Assembly: GCA_002170485.2 (NCBI GenBank)
Contig: NHDZ02000073.1
Span: 1-64,000 of the forward strand
Reading direction: 5' to 3'
Length of the DNA stretch: 64,000 nt
Source of the DNA: MED660 sp002691025
Lineage (GTDB): Bacteria; Myxococcota_A; UBA9160; UBA4427
Below, piece by piece: positions 56,484 through 64,000 of the stretch. The notes below the pieces were generated by a model. That model did not search any database. It had not been told where the DNA came from and was given only the letters and a program-made list of their open reading frames with translations. The position numbers were made by a program, and so were the translations under genes. Each line of letters begins with the position of its first letter. Position 1 is the stretch's first letter.

Positions 56484-57314
56484 TCAAGATAAAGGCTTTT
56501 GGGCCTCTGCGTGGTCTGAGGGTGGCCTCACCGAGATCCCCCGTGCCATCAGGTCCCGCTTGACCCGAGCCACCGTGGTCTCGCCAAAATGGAAGATCGA
56601 CGCGGCCAAAGCAGCCTGGGCGCCCCCCTCTTCGGGGCCCCGGCCCAGGGCCGACGCGAGATCCGCTGCATTCCCGCCCCCCCCGGAGGCGATGACCGGA
56701 ATTCCCACCGAATCGGAAACCGCTCGCAAAAGGCCAAGGTCGTACCCGCTCTTGGTTCCATCCCGGTCCATGCTGGTCAGGAGGATCTCGCCCGCGCCGG
56801 ACTCCGCCATCTTCTGAGCCCACTCCACCGCGTCGATTCCCGTCGGCCTGCGACCGCCATGCGTGTAGACCTCCCAGCGTCGAGGTGTGACCAGATCCCC
56901 TTCTTCTCGGACGGCCCGCGCATCGATGGCCAACACCAGGTTGGCACTCCCGATCTTCGCCGCCGCGTCACACACCAGATCCGGGTCATGGACGGCCGCA
57001 GTCATGATCGAGACTTTGTCCGCCCCCGCATTGAGGAGATCTCGTATGTCCTGCACCGATCGAACACCGCCCCCCACCGTCAGGGGCATGAAGACCGTCT
57101 CCGCCGTTCGTGACACCACATCGAGCAGGATTCCTCGCTCTTCATGGCTGGCGGTAATGTCAAGAAACGTAATCTCATCCGCCTCCTGCTCATCGTAGAC
57201 CTGGGCCACCTGCACCGGGTCTCCACAGTCCACGTGGTCGACATACTGAACGCCTTTGACCACACGGCCCTGGTCCACATCAAGACAGGGAATGATTCGT
57301 TTGAAGAGGCTCAT
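56484..57314 (-). CDS. hisF: Imidazole glycerol phosphate synthase cyclase subunit HisF
   Basis: 276 residues, from the ATG overlapping the hisH stop (ATGA). TIM-barrel with KRIIPCLDVDQGRVVKGVQY (catalytic Asp near 11), VGGGVRSVQDIRDLL and the second catalytic Asp in LLTSMDRDGTKSGYD. It makes IGP and AICAR from PRFAR and the ammonia passed by HisH. About 20 residues longer than E. coli HisF, with a C-terminal extension. Translational coupling to hisH fits the HisFH complex. Confidence 0.95.
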   Translation of the reverse strand: MSLFKRIIPCLDVDQGRVVKGVQYVDHVDCGDPVQVAQVYDEQEADEITFLDITASHEERGILLDVVSRTAETVFMPLTVGGGVRSVQDIRDLLNAGADKVSIMTAAVHDPDLVCDAAAKIGSANLVLAIDARAVREEGDLVTPRRWEVYTHGGRRPTGIDAVEWAQKMAESGAGEILLTSMDRDGTKSGYDLGLLRAVSDSVGIPVIASGGGGNAADLASALGRGPEEGGAQAALAASIFHFGETTVARVKRDLMARGISVRPPSDHAEAQKPLS

Positions 57315-57958
57315 CGACTCTTTTCCACCCAACGCGCATAGGCGTCCAGAAGACGTTTGCCTGATTGCTGGCTCTTTTCCGGATGAAACTGCACCGCGAA
57401 TACCGAATCGCGGGCAACCGCGGCTGCAAACTCTTCACCATACTCACAAACGCCGACCACCGAATCGGATTCCGAAGGAACCGGCCTGTAGGAGTGCACG
57501 AAATAGAAATCGTCTGACTCCGGGAGCTCCGCCACCATGGGATGATCGCCCCGGAAGTGAACCCGATTCCAGCCGATATGGGGCACCAGAAGCCTCTCGG
57601 AGCCGGATCCCGATTCCGGGAACCTCTCCACGCGACCCTTGAAGTAACCCAATCCGGGCACGGTTCCGTGCTCGTCCCCTTCCTCGAAAAGCACCTGAAG
57701 GCCCAGGCAGAGTCCGAGGTAGGGTCGTCCCCTGGAAACCGCATTCAAAACGGCCTCATCCAATCCCTGCGACCGCAAGTGATCCAGTGCGTCTCGGAAA
57801 GCACCCGCGCCCGGCAACACGATGCCATCGGCTCCGTCCAGCTCGGCCGGTGAATCCGCCCGGACGACCTCAAGACCGCTGCGTTCAAGCGCCTTGGCGA
57901 CACTTCGCAGATTGCCCGAGCCATAGTCCACCAACGCCACCTTGGCCGAACCCGTCAT
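57311..57958 (-). CDS. hisH: Imidazole glycerol phosphate synthase glutaminase subunit HisH
   Basis: 215 residues. Class I glutaminase with nucleophile C84 in LGLCLGLQVLF and the H192/E194 pair in VQFHPEKSQ; N-terminal VALVDYGSGNLRSVAKAL. Supplies ammonia to HisF. Follows hisB by 67 bases; overlaps hisF. Confidence 0.95.
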   Translation of the reverse strand: MTGSAKVALVDYGSGNLRSVAKALERSGLEVVRADSPAELDGADGIVLPGAGAFRDALDHLRSQGLDEAVLNAVSRGRPYLGLCLGLQVLFEEGDEHGTVPGLGYFKGRVERFPESGSGSERLLVPHIGWNRVHFRGDHPMVAELPESDDFYFVHSYRPVPSESDSVVGVCEYGEEFAAAVARDSVFAVQFHPEKSQQSGKRLLDAYARWVEKSR

Positions 57959-58025
57959 GACGCAACGATCTCCGAACGACGAAAGCGGAGAAGGGCTTTA
58001 CAGGAAAAAAGAACCGACATGGGAC

Positions 58026-58631
58026 CTAGAGCGCACCCTTCACAGTCGGAAGGCCGCCCTCTCGGGGGTCCACTGCCACCGCCAAACGCAGAGCACGCGC
58101 CACGCCCTTGAAAACCGCCTCGATGACGTGATGCGGACTGCGGCCATAGCTCTTCGTAATGTGCAGATCGATCCCTGCGTTCTGCGAGAACGCATAGAAG
58201 AAATCTTCACTGAGCAGAGCGTCGAAATCACCGATCTTGTGATTGGTGAGCTCCACGTCGTAACAGAAATACGGACGATTCGAGATGTCCAATGCCACCT
58301 CGACCTTGCTCTCCGCCATCGGCAACACAAAAGACCCGAACCGGGAGATCCCCTCTGCGGAACCCAACGCTTCACGGAATGCCTGACCGAGAGTGATCCC
58401 GACATCCTCCACCGTGTGGTGATCATCAATCTCGACATCACCCTTGGCCTCGATCTCCAGATCAAAAAGAGCGTGCCGGGCAAACGACTCGAGCATGTGA
58501 TCGAGAAAGGGAACGCCGGTCTTGACCTGATATTGGCCCGACCCGTCGAGATCGAGTTGGATCCGAATCTCGGTCTCTTTGGTTTTGCGTTGAAGGCTTG
58601 CCGCTCTTTGTCGCACTGCACGGTCCGTCAT
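58026..58631 (-). CDS. hisB: Imidazoleglycerol-phosphate dehydratase HisB
   Basis: 201 residues, the monofunctional IGPD form without the histidinol phosphatase domain of E. coli HisB. Two repeated metal-binding motifs are visible: DHHTVEDVG near 73 and SYGRSPHHVIEAVFKG near 166. Performs the sixth step of histidine synthesis. Located between hisD and hisH. Confidence 0.95.
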   Translation of the reverse strand: MTDRAVRQRAASLQRKTKETEIRIQLDLDGSGQYQVKTGVPFLDHMLESFARHALFDLEIEAKGDVEIDDHHTVEDVGITLGQAFREALGSAEGISRFGSFVLPMAESKVEVALDISNRPYFCYDVELTNHKIGDFDALLSEDFFYAFSQNAGIDLHITKSYGRSPHHVIEAVFKGVARALRLAVAVDPREGGLPTVKGAL

Positions 58632-58682
58632 GGCCGATTCTCCACCGTTCCCCTTGGGGGTAGCTCTTCTCGGCCGCCCGAG

Positions 58683-60050
58683 CTAGAGCTCCGCCTCTCG
58701 GGCCACCTCACGCTCTCGGCGTGCCCGACGAATTCTTTTTAGCCGTAGCTCGACCGATGCGCCACGTGCCCCCAAACCATCGAGTTCCGACAAACGGATG
58801 GCATCATGGCCCAATTCTCTCAGTTTGGAAGCTTCAAACTGAACGAAATGGCTCTTTTTCAGAAAATCCTCCGCTCCCAGCGGCGAAGCGAAACGAGACG
58901 CTCCCCCCGAGGGTACGACGGAGCTCGGGCCAGCCAGAACTCCCCCTACTGCGGGTGGCGTGTAGTGACCCAGCAGGATCGTGCCCGCATTGTGAACGCC
59001 TCTGAGTACTTTGTCCGGATTCTCCACGGTGGCCGCCAGGTGTTCGGGCGCGTAGCGATCCGCAAGCTCGATGGACTCTGAGAGCGACCGGGTCACCACA
59101 AAGGCAAACCGCGAGGCCAGAGTCCTCTGCCACTTTTTCGAACCCGAAAGGGTCTTGAGCTGGGTCTGGATCTGGCTTTCCACCCGAGCGGGCAGGGCCT
59201 TGCAGTGCGTGATCAGGATCCCGCAGGCTCTCTCCCCCATCTGGGCATGCGCCAACAGGTCGGTCGCCAACCAAGCGGGCGTCGCCGTTTTATCGGCCAC
59301 CACACAAAGCTCCGTCAACTCGGAATGAGTGAGGATCCCCGCGTCCACCTGGAGTTCGCTCTTGGCCATTTCAATCTCGGGCTCACCCGGTGCCACCATT
59401 TTCTCCACCCGAGGCACTTGATCCGTCCCCCACGCGAAAGCCGCCATGGCTTCTACGCCCGACATCTTGAAGACCCGGTGGACCCCTGCGAGTCGCGCAG
59501 CCATGAGAATTTCAGCCCGCACCTCTCCGGTGGAATCCGGAGCCACCGCCAGTGAGATCTCCGGAACCTCTACCGCAGAAGCCGGCGCCGCATACATGAT
59601 GATCTGGGAAGGTTCGAGTGCGACTTCAGAACTCGACACGAGGCCGACCCGCGAAAGAGGGCGGACCCTTTGTCCCATGAAGGCCCCGCCTTCCTCGCGC
59701 ACTTCCCAACTCCCGGGAATCCGCTTGCGGTGGAAATCGCGAACCCGCATGGCGGCTTTCCCCAAAGCCGCCCGATCGGAGCCCGCCACAGCCTCACAGC
59801 CGCGATCCCACTCCTCGGAACTCACTTCCAGAGTTTTGAGAACCTGTTCGCAATTCAATGGAAGTAGCGCCAGAAGCGCTTTATCGCCGGATCGACGCAC
59901 TTTCTGGATCTTCCCTCGCGCCTTCTTGCTGGCACTCGGCGAGAGACTTCGCGGGGCTCGAGTGGATGCATCAGCCCATCGCTTTTCGAAATCTTCATCG
60001 GTGCTCGTGAAGATCGGCCACGATGCGTTCGTCGTTTTTGTCCTCGGCAC
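58683..60050 (-). CDS. hisD: Histidinol dehydrogenase HisD
   Basis: 455 residues from a GTG preceded by AGGAGG at eight bases; the frame extends 13 codons further to another GTG without a good ribosome-binding site. NAD-dependent two-step oxidation of histidinol to histidine. Recognisable are RVGLVSSS, the IIMYAAPASAVEVPEI segment, KMVAPGEPEIEMAK and the C-terminal LGHYTPPAVGGVLAGPSSVVPSGG with the metal-binding surroundings. Sequence is somewhat divergent from E. coli, with the zinc-site residues mostly recognisable. First his gene downstream of prmC. Confidence 0.92.
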   Translation of the reverse strand: MPRTKTTNASWPIFTSTDEDFEKRWADASTRAPRSLSPSASKKARGKIQKVRRSGDKALLALLPLNCEQVLKTLEVSSEEWDRGCEAVAGSDRAALGKAAMRVRDFHRKRIPGSWEVREEGGAFMGQRVRPLSRVGLVSSSEVALEPSQIIMYAAPASAVEVPEISLAVAPDSTGEVRAEILMAARLAGVHRVFKMSGVEAMAAFAWGTDQVPRVEKMVAPGEPEIEMAKSELQVDAGILTHSELTELCVVADKTATPAWLATDLLAHAQMGERACGILITHCKALPARVESQIQTQLKTLSGSKKWQRTLASRFAFVVTRSLSESIELADRYAPEHLAATVENPDKVLRGVHNAGTILLGHYTPPAVGGVLAGPSSVVPSGGASRFASPLGAEDFLKKSHFVQFEASKLRELGHDAIRLSELDGLGARGASVELRLKRIRRARREREVAREAEL

Positions 60051-60098
60051 TCTTCCCACCTCCTGCGAGTCGCGGAGGAGGGAGTCCACCTCGGCCCG

Positions 60099-61079
60099 CT
60101 AGGGGACATCCTCTTGCGAGTCGCCCCGGTTTGCTGATTGGCTTTCCAATGCGTTCGGTTCTTCTTCTTGTTGTACGGCCAGGGGGTCCGGACGGCGCGC
60201 GACCACAACGCGTTCACGGCCCGCGAGATCTCGCAAAGTCTCCACCTCACTCAACCCTGAATCAGCGAGCCATTGCGCCACTGTTTCCACCTGGGCCGGG
60301 TCCATTTCCAGAAGAACCCAACCTCCAGGCGAAAGTCTGGCCGCTACTTCAGCCGCCAAGGGCTTCAAGACCCGATAGCCATCCATGCCTCCGAAAAGCG
60401 CCACCGCCGGCTCATGCTTGAGTTCGGCCGGAAGTTTCGCTGAATCCTTTTCCGCCACATACGGCGGGTTTGAAACAATGAGATCAAAAAGCGGTTCGCT
60501 CACAGGCTCAAAGAGGCTTCCCTCCAAAAACACGACGGAGTCCCCCACCTGCAACTCTTCGGCATTCTCGTGTGCAATCTGTAGTGCCTCAGGGGAGACG
60601 TCCGTGGCTGTGATTTGAGCGGATGGACGCTCCAGTGCCAGGGAGAGGGCGATGGCACCACTCCCCGTCCCGATCTCCAGGACGCGATAGGGACGGTCCG
60701 AGTCGACCATCCGATCCAGCGCCGCCTCCACCAGGGTCTCCGTGTCGGGACGAGGCGTGAGAACGTCCGAAGTCACCCGGAAGCTCCGGGACCAGAACTC
60801 CTTCTCCCCCACCAGAATAGAAACGGGAACGCGTTCGCTTACACGGCGTGAAATCAGTTCGCGATACTGGGCTCGCTCGGCGGACATGACGGGTTGCTCG
60901 AATTTCAAATAGAGGTCGAGCCTTCGGACCCCGAGCACGTGCGCCAGAAGCACTTCGGCGTCGAGCCTTGGCGTTGGAATCCCATGGTCGTTGAAGTGAC
61001 CGGTCGTCCAGCGAAGAAGAGCCAGAACCGTCCAGGTCTTTGATCGAGCGTCGTCGCTGACGCCGGCGTCCTTGGTCAT
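60099..61079 (-). CDS. prmC: Peptide chain release factor glutamine methyltransferase
   Basis: 326 residues. SAM-binding motif VLEIGTGSGAIALSLALE near 116 and the NPPY motif in IVSNPPYVAE, which orients the substrate glutamine. N-terminal helical domain binds release factors. Methylates the Gln of the GGQ motif in RF1/RF2, and its gene starts within the prfA stop (ATGA), linking it to its substrate. A 35-residue C-terminal extension is acidic and low complexity. Confidence 0.95.
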   Translation of the reverse strand: MTKDAGVSDDARSKTWTVLALLRWTTGHFNDHGIPTPRLDAEVLLAHVLGVRRLDLYLKFEQPVMSAERAQYRELISRRVSERVPVSILVGEKEFWSRSFRVTSDVLTPRPDTETLVEAALDRMVDSDRPYRVLEIGTGSGAIALSLALERPSAQITATDVSPEALQIAHENAEELQVGDSVVFLEGSLFEPVSEPLFDLIVSNPPYVAEKDSAKLPAELKHEPAVALFGGMDGYRVLKPLAAEVAARLSPGGWVLLEMDPAQVETVAQWLADSGLSEVETLRDLAGRERVVVARRPDPLAVQQEEEPNALESQSANRGDSQEDVP

Positions 61080-62155
61080 CCGCCTTCTCGATCGGCCTCT
61101 TCTTTGGCGGCGATATGGGACGCCACCGCATCGAGCAAGCCTGCCAATTCACCCTCCATCACAGCTTCAAGCTTGTGAAGCGTGACCCCCGCCCGATGAT
61201 CCGTCACTCGACTCTGCGGGAAATTGTAGGTGCGGATCTTCTCACTGCGTTCTCCGCTTCCCACCTGAGAGCGGCGCTGGCTGGCCCGCTCGTCGGCCGC
61301 CTTCTGTTGTTCGAAAGCGTAGAGGCGCGAGCGCAAAACCGTCATCGCCTTGGCTTTGTTCTTGTGCTGCGACTTCTCATCCTGACACTGAACCACAACC
61401 CCCGTGGGGACATGTGTGATCCGCACCGCTGAATCGGTGGTATTGACGCTCTGCCCCCCGGGGCCGCTGGCGCGCATGACGTCGATTCGAAGATCGTTGG
61501 GGTTGATGTCCAGATCCACTTCTTCGGCTTCCGGCATGACGGCCACCGTCACCGTCGAAGTGTGAATCCGACCCTGGGCCTCGGTGGTCGGCACACGTTG
61601 AACACGATGGACCCCGCGCTCCCACTTCAGTCGCGACCAGACCGCCTCACCGTCAAACAGGGCGATGATCTCCTTGAATCCGCCGCCGGCCGTCTCGGAA
61701 GAAGAAAGTGGATCGACCCGCCAGCCCAATTCATCCGCATAACGGCTGTACATCCGGAACAAATCTGCGGCAAAAAGAGCCGCCTCGTCTCCGCCCGTGC
61801 CTGCGCGAATCTCGAGAACGACATTCTTGTCATCATTCGGATCTCGAGGCCGCAACAAGTCAGCCAGTTTCTCATCCAGGACAAGATGCTCGGATTCCAA
61901 CTCCTCGACTTCCGCTCGAGCCAACTCGGCCAACTCCGCATCGCTGTCGTCCAGCATGGCGCGAGAATCTTCAAGCTGCTCGATGACTTCTCGATAGCGA
62001 AGCCCGACTTCAAGCAGCGGTCGCAGACCTCCTAGAGCCTTGGCCAACTTCTGGTACTCACCCGCCTGCCGAGCGATCTCGGGATCAAGAAGCTGGGCTT
62101 CCAACTCTCTTGCTCTTTCCTCACTTTCAGCAATGCGGGCCAGATAATCAGCCAT
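61076..62155 (-). CDS. prfA: Peptide chain release factor 1
   Basis: 359 residues (E. coli RF1 is 360). GGQ motif in ASGPGGQSVNTTDSAVRI triggers peptidyl-tRNA hydrolysis. The tripeptide anticodon region lies in the middle, around VQRVPTTEAQGR, as in RF1, which reads UAA and UAG. Between rho (70 bases upstream) and prmC (overlap). Confidence 0.96.
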   Translation of the reverse strand: MADYLARIAESEERARELEAQLLDPEIARQAGEYQKLAKALGGLRPLLEVGLRYREVIEQLEDSRAMLDDSDAELAELARAEVEELESEHLVLDEKLADLLRPRDPNDDKNVVLEIRAGTGGDEAALFAADLFRMYSRYADELGWRVDPLSSSETAGGGFKEIIALFDGEAVWSRLKWERGVHRVQRVPTTEAQGRIHTSTVTVAVMPEAEEVDLDINPNDLRIDVMRASGPGGQSVNTTDSAVRITHVPTGVVVQCQDEKSQHKNKAKAMTVLRSRLYAFEQQKAADERASQRRSQVGSGERSEKIRTYNFPQSRVTDHRAGVTLHKLEAVMEGELAGLLDAVASHIAAKEEADREGG

Positions 62156-62225
62156 TCAGTCCATCCGATACACGATTTTTGTTGATGTGGATCACCCAGG
62201 CCGAAATCCATGGCCCACGATTGTT

Positions 62226-63710
62226 TCAGGAGTTCATGGACTCAAGAAACTCCTCGTTGGTCTCCGTATCCTTGATCTTACCCAAAAGAAATTCCATTGA
62301 GTCTACGGGCGAAAGCGGCGCCAGCAATTTTCGCAGAATGTACATCCGATTCAGGCTCTTCTCATCCAGCAACAGCTCTTCTCGACGAGTCGCAGAGCGG
62401 TTGATATCGATGGCTGGGTAGGTCCGACGATCCGCCAACTTCCGATCCAGCACAAGCTCACTGTTGCCTGTGCCCTTGAACTCCTCGAAAATCACTTCAT
62501 CCATCTTGGATCCGGTCTCGATCAAGGCCGTACCGACGATGGTGAGACTGCCGCCTTCTTCGACATTTCGCGCCGAACCGAAAAAACGTTTCGGCTTCTG
62601 GAGTGCATTCGAATCCACGCCCCCGGAAAGAATCTTGCCCGAGTGGGGAATCACGGCATTGTGGGCCCGCGCCAACCGGGTAATGGAATCGAGCAGGATC
62701 ACCACATCCAGGCCGCGTTCCACCAGACGCTTGGCCTTCGCAATGACCATATCCGCCACTTCGACGTGACGAGACGCCGGCTCATCGAAGGTGGAGGAAA
62801 CCACTTCAGCTTTCACGGTGCGCTGCATGTCGGTGACTTCTTCGGGGCGCTCGTCGATCAGGAGTACGATCAGATAGGCGGATGGATGGTTCTCCGCGAT
62901 GGCATTGGCGATATCCTTGATCACCATGGTCTTCCCCGCCTTGGGCGGAGAGGTGATCAGGGCTCGTTGACCGAGTCCAATGGGTGCGATGAGATCGATC
63001 ACTCGAGTGGTGAGCCCTCCCGACTTCGATGCAAGCTTGAATTTGGACTCGGGATAGAGAGGCGTCAATTGGTCGAAAGGCACGCTTTCTCTCGCCGTAT
63101 CGGGCGCTTCAAAATTGATCTTTTCCACCTTGAGCAGCGCGAAGTAACGCTCATTCTCGGAGGGTTGGCGAACCTGGCCCTCCACCGTATCCCCCGTAGA
63201 GAGGCCAAAGCGACGAATCTGGGAAGGCGATACATAGATGTCTTCCGGACCCGCTTGATAGCTCTGGTCCGGTGAGCGCAGGAAGCCGAAACCGTCCGAA
63301 AGAATCTCCAAGACGCCCTGTGAAACAATCCGGACCCGTCTCTCGCTCTGGGCTCGAATCACCGCCAAGAAAAGTTCCTGCCGTCGCATCCCCGAGGCAT
63401 TCTCGATCTCAAGATCGACTGCCATCTGGGTCAGGTCCGCCGCCGTCTGAGCCTTCACTTCCTGGATGTAGAGCCGCTCGGCGTTTTCATCCTCGACCAT
63501 ATTCGCCTCTTCGGCCGCCAAGGCTTCATCCGAAGGCAGATAATCCCTCTTCGAGGCGGGGCCCCCGCCCGAGTTGCCCTTTCGAGACCCGCCGGCCCGG
63601 GGGCGGCGAGAACGGCTGCGTCGACCTCGAGACCCGGAAGATCGAGAGGAAGAGGACCCGCTCGAATTTTCTTTCGATATTTTCTGTTCGCTACTCACTG
63701 AAATCCTCAT
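62226..63710 (-). CDS. rho: Transcription termination factor Rho
   Basis: 494 residues from ATG (MRISVSSEQKI); a TTG seven codons upstream is possible. The first 65 residues are a Ser/Arg/Gly-rich basic insertion (SRGRRSRSRRPRAGGSRK). Then the Rho N-terminal domain, the CSP-like RNA-binding fold (SDGFGFLRSPDQSY), and the RecA-type motor: P-loop SPPKAGKTMVI, Walker B DVVILLDSITRLARAHN, Q-loop and R-loop regions. ATP-driven hexameric helicase that ends transcription. The 290 bases upstream, to the window edge, show no convincing gene or promoter. Confidence 0.96.
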   Translation of the reverse strand: MRISVSSEQKISKENSSGSSSSRSSGSRGRRSRSRRPRAGGSRKGNSGGGPASKRDYLPSDEALAAEEANMVEDENAERLYIQEVKAQTAADLTQMAVDLEIENASGMRRQELFLAVIRAQSERRVRIVSQGVLEILSDGFGFLRSPDQSYQAGPEDIYVSPSQIRRFGLSTGDTVEGQVRQPSENERYFALLKVEKINFEAPDTARESVPFDQLTPLYPESKFKLASKSGGLTTRVIDLIAPIGLGQRALITSPPKAGKTMVIKDIANAIAENHPSAYLIVLLIDERPEEVTDMQRTVKAEVVSSTFDEPASRHVEVADMVIAKAKRLVERGLDVVILLDSITRLARAHNAVIPHSGKILSGGVDSNALQKPKRFFGSARNVEEGGSLTIVGTALIETGSKMDEVIFEEFKGTGNSELVLDRKLADRRTYPAIDINRSATRREELLLDEKSLNRMYILRKLLAPLSPVDSMEFLLGKIKDTETNEEFLESMNS

Positions 63711-64000
63711 TCCTGGTCTGGACTGCCGCAAAACGGCCCGTATCCGAAGTGCCTGTACAAAAGAAGTATCCCCAAGGCGATCTGGGGGTCAGGATGAAGC
63801 CGGACTTCACCGGCAGCGCTGTCAGGGACACGCCGTCCAGGCTGGAGGGAAAAGGCTCATCGACTGGATTGGCCCATGAAACTTGATCTGGAACTTGATT
63901 TGAAGATTGCAAGGAAAGCCTGGGTCCCCCTGTCGGGGTCTCCGTTCGAAACGACGGGTTCGGATCGACACCGGCAGGGACTCTCAAGCCACTGCCTCAG

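Noticed and set aside
57942..58742. Plus-strand frame opposite hisB
   Set aside because: Antisense shadow of hisB with no motif.
63691..63987. Minus-strand TTG-start frame upstream of rho, with a faintly pilin-like C-terminus
   Set aside because: Overlaps the rho start, has no signal peptide and a stop just upstream; resemblance too weak.

Overview
The window is about 64 kb of moderately GC-rich, gene-dense bacterial DNA with no insertion sequence, prophage, rRNA or CRISPR array that I could find. Most genes are ordinary chromosomal housekeeping genes: rpsU-dnaG-rpoD, rho-prfA-prmC, hisDBHF, a SUF operon, glcDEF, proS, acs, mutY and cca. The gene content (GlcDEF, SufBCDSU-SufT with an Rrf2 regulator, the rpsU-dnaG-rpoD block, SfsA, RNase D) points to a proteobacterium in the broad sense. 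A citramalate synthase that resembles the Leptospira enzyme and several unusual accessory genes leave the lineage unresolved; a deltaproteobacterial-type or deep gammaproteobacterial lineage would fit. Scattered single N bases between about 10.9 and 32.9 kb suggest a draft or metagenomic assembly.

Layout. (1) 0.25-6.8 kb: an AMP-forming acyl ligase faces a tight trio of a glutamine-dependent amidotransferase (AsnB type), a stand-alone acyl carrier protein and an NAD-synthase-like ATP pyrophosphatase, followed by a DUF7064/7065-like protein. (2) 6.8-11.5 kb: folK on the minus strand, then a coupled trio of class III aminotransferase, LuxE-like acyl-protein synthetase and LuxC-like acyl reductase, with no luciferase. 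(3) 11.5-17.9 kb: the SUF operon rrf2-sufB-sufC-sufD-sufS-sufU-sufT with a candidate promoter and palindrome. (4) 18-25.3 kb: TetR and IclR regulators, membrane and lipid proteins, proS and a branched-chain aminotransferase. (5) 25.6-31.7 kb: RNase D, a long rod-like structured intergenic RNA candidate that resembles 6S RNA, pepP, acs and a histidine phosphatase. (6) 31.8-39.1 kb: an M23 peptidase, sfsA, mutY, an Smr protein and cca packed head to tail, then a stand-alone SET-domain protein, an O-methyltransferase and an RluD-like synthase. (7) 39.3-49.7 kb: citramalate synthase, two envelope proteins of unknown function, glcFED (glycolate oxidation) and a TPR-metallopeptidase fusion. (8) 49.8-52.1 kb: lipoproteins, tRNA-Ile2(CAU) and an FAD oxidoreductase. 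(9) 52.3-63.7 kb: all on the minus strand, rho-prfA-prmC-hisD-hisB-hisH-hisF and then rpsU-dnaG-rpoD.

The most unusual parts are the two acyl-activation modules at 0.25-11.5 kb. One looks suited to amidating an ACP-bound or CoA-bound acyl group. The other looks suited to reducing a fatty acid to an aldehyde and transaminating it to an amine. Other points worth a look are the 6S-like RNA candidate, the SET protein in a genome whose RpoD, Rho, RNase D and CimA carry basic low-complexity tails, and a 54-residue lipoprotein gene at 51971-52135. No function was tested; assignments rest on motifs visible in the sequence and on recalled family knowledge.
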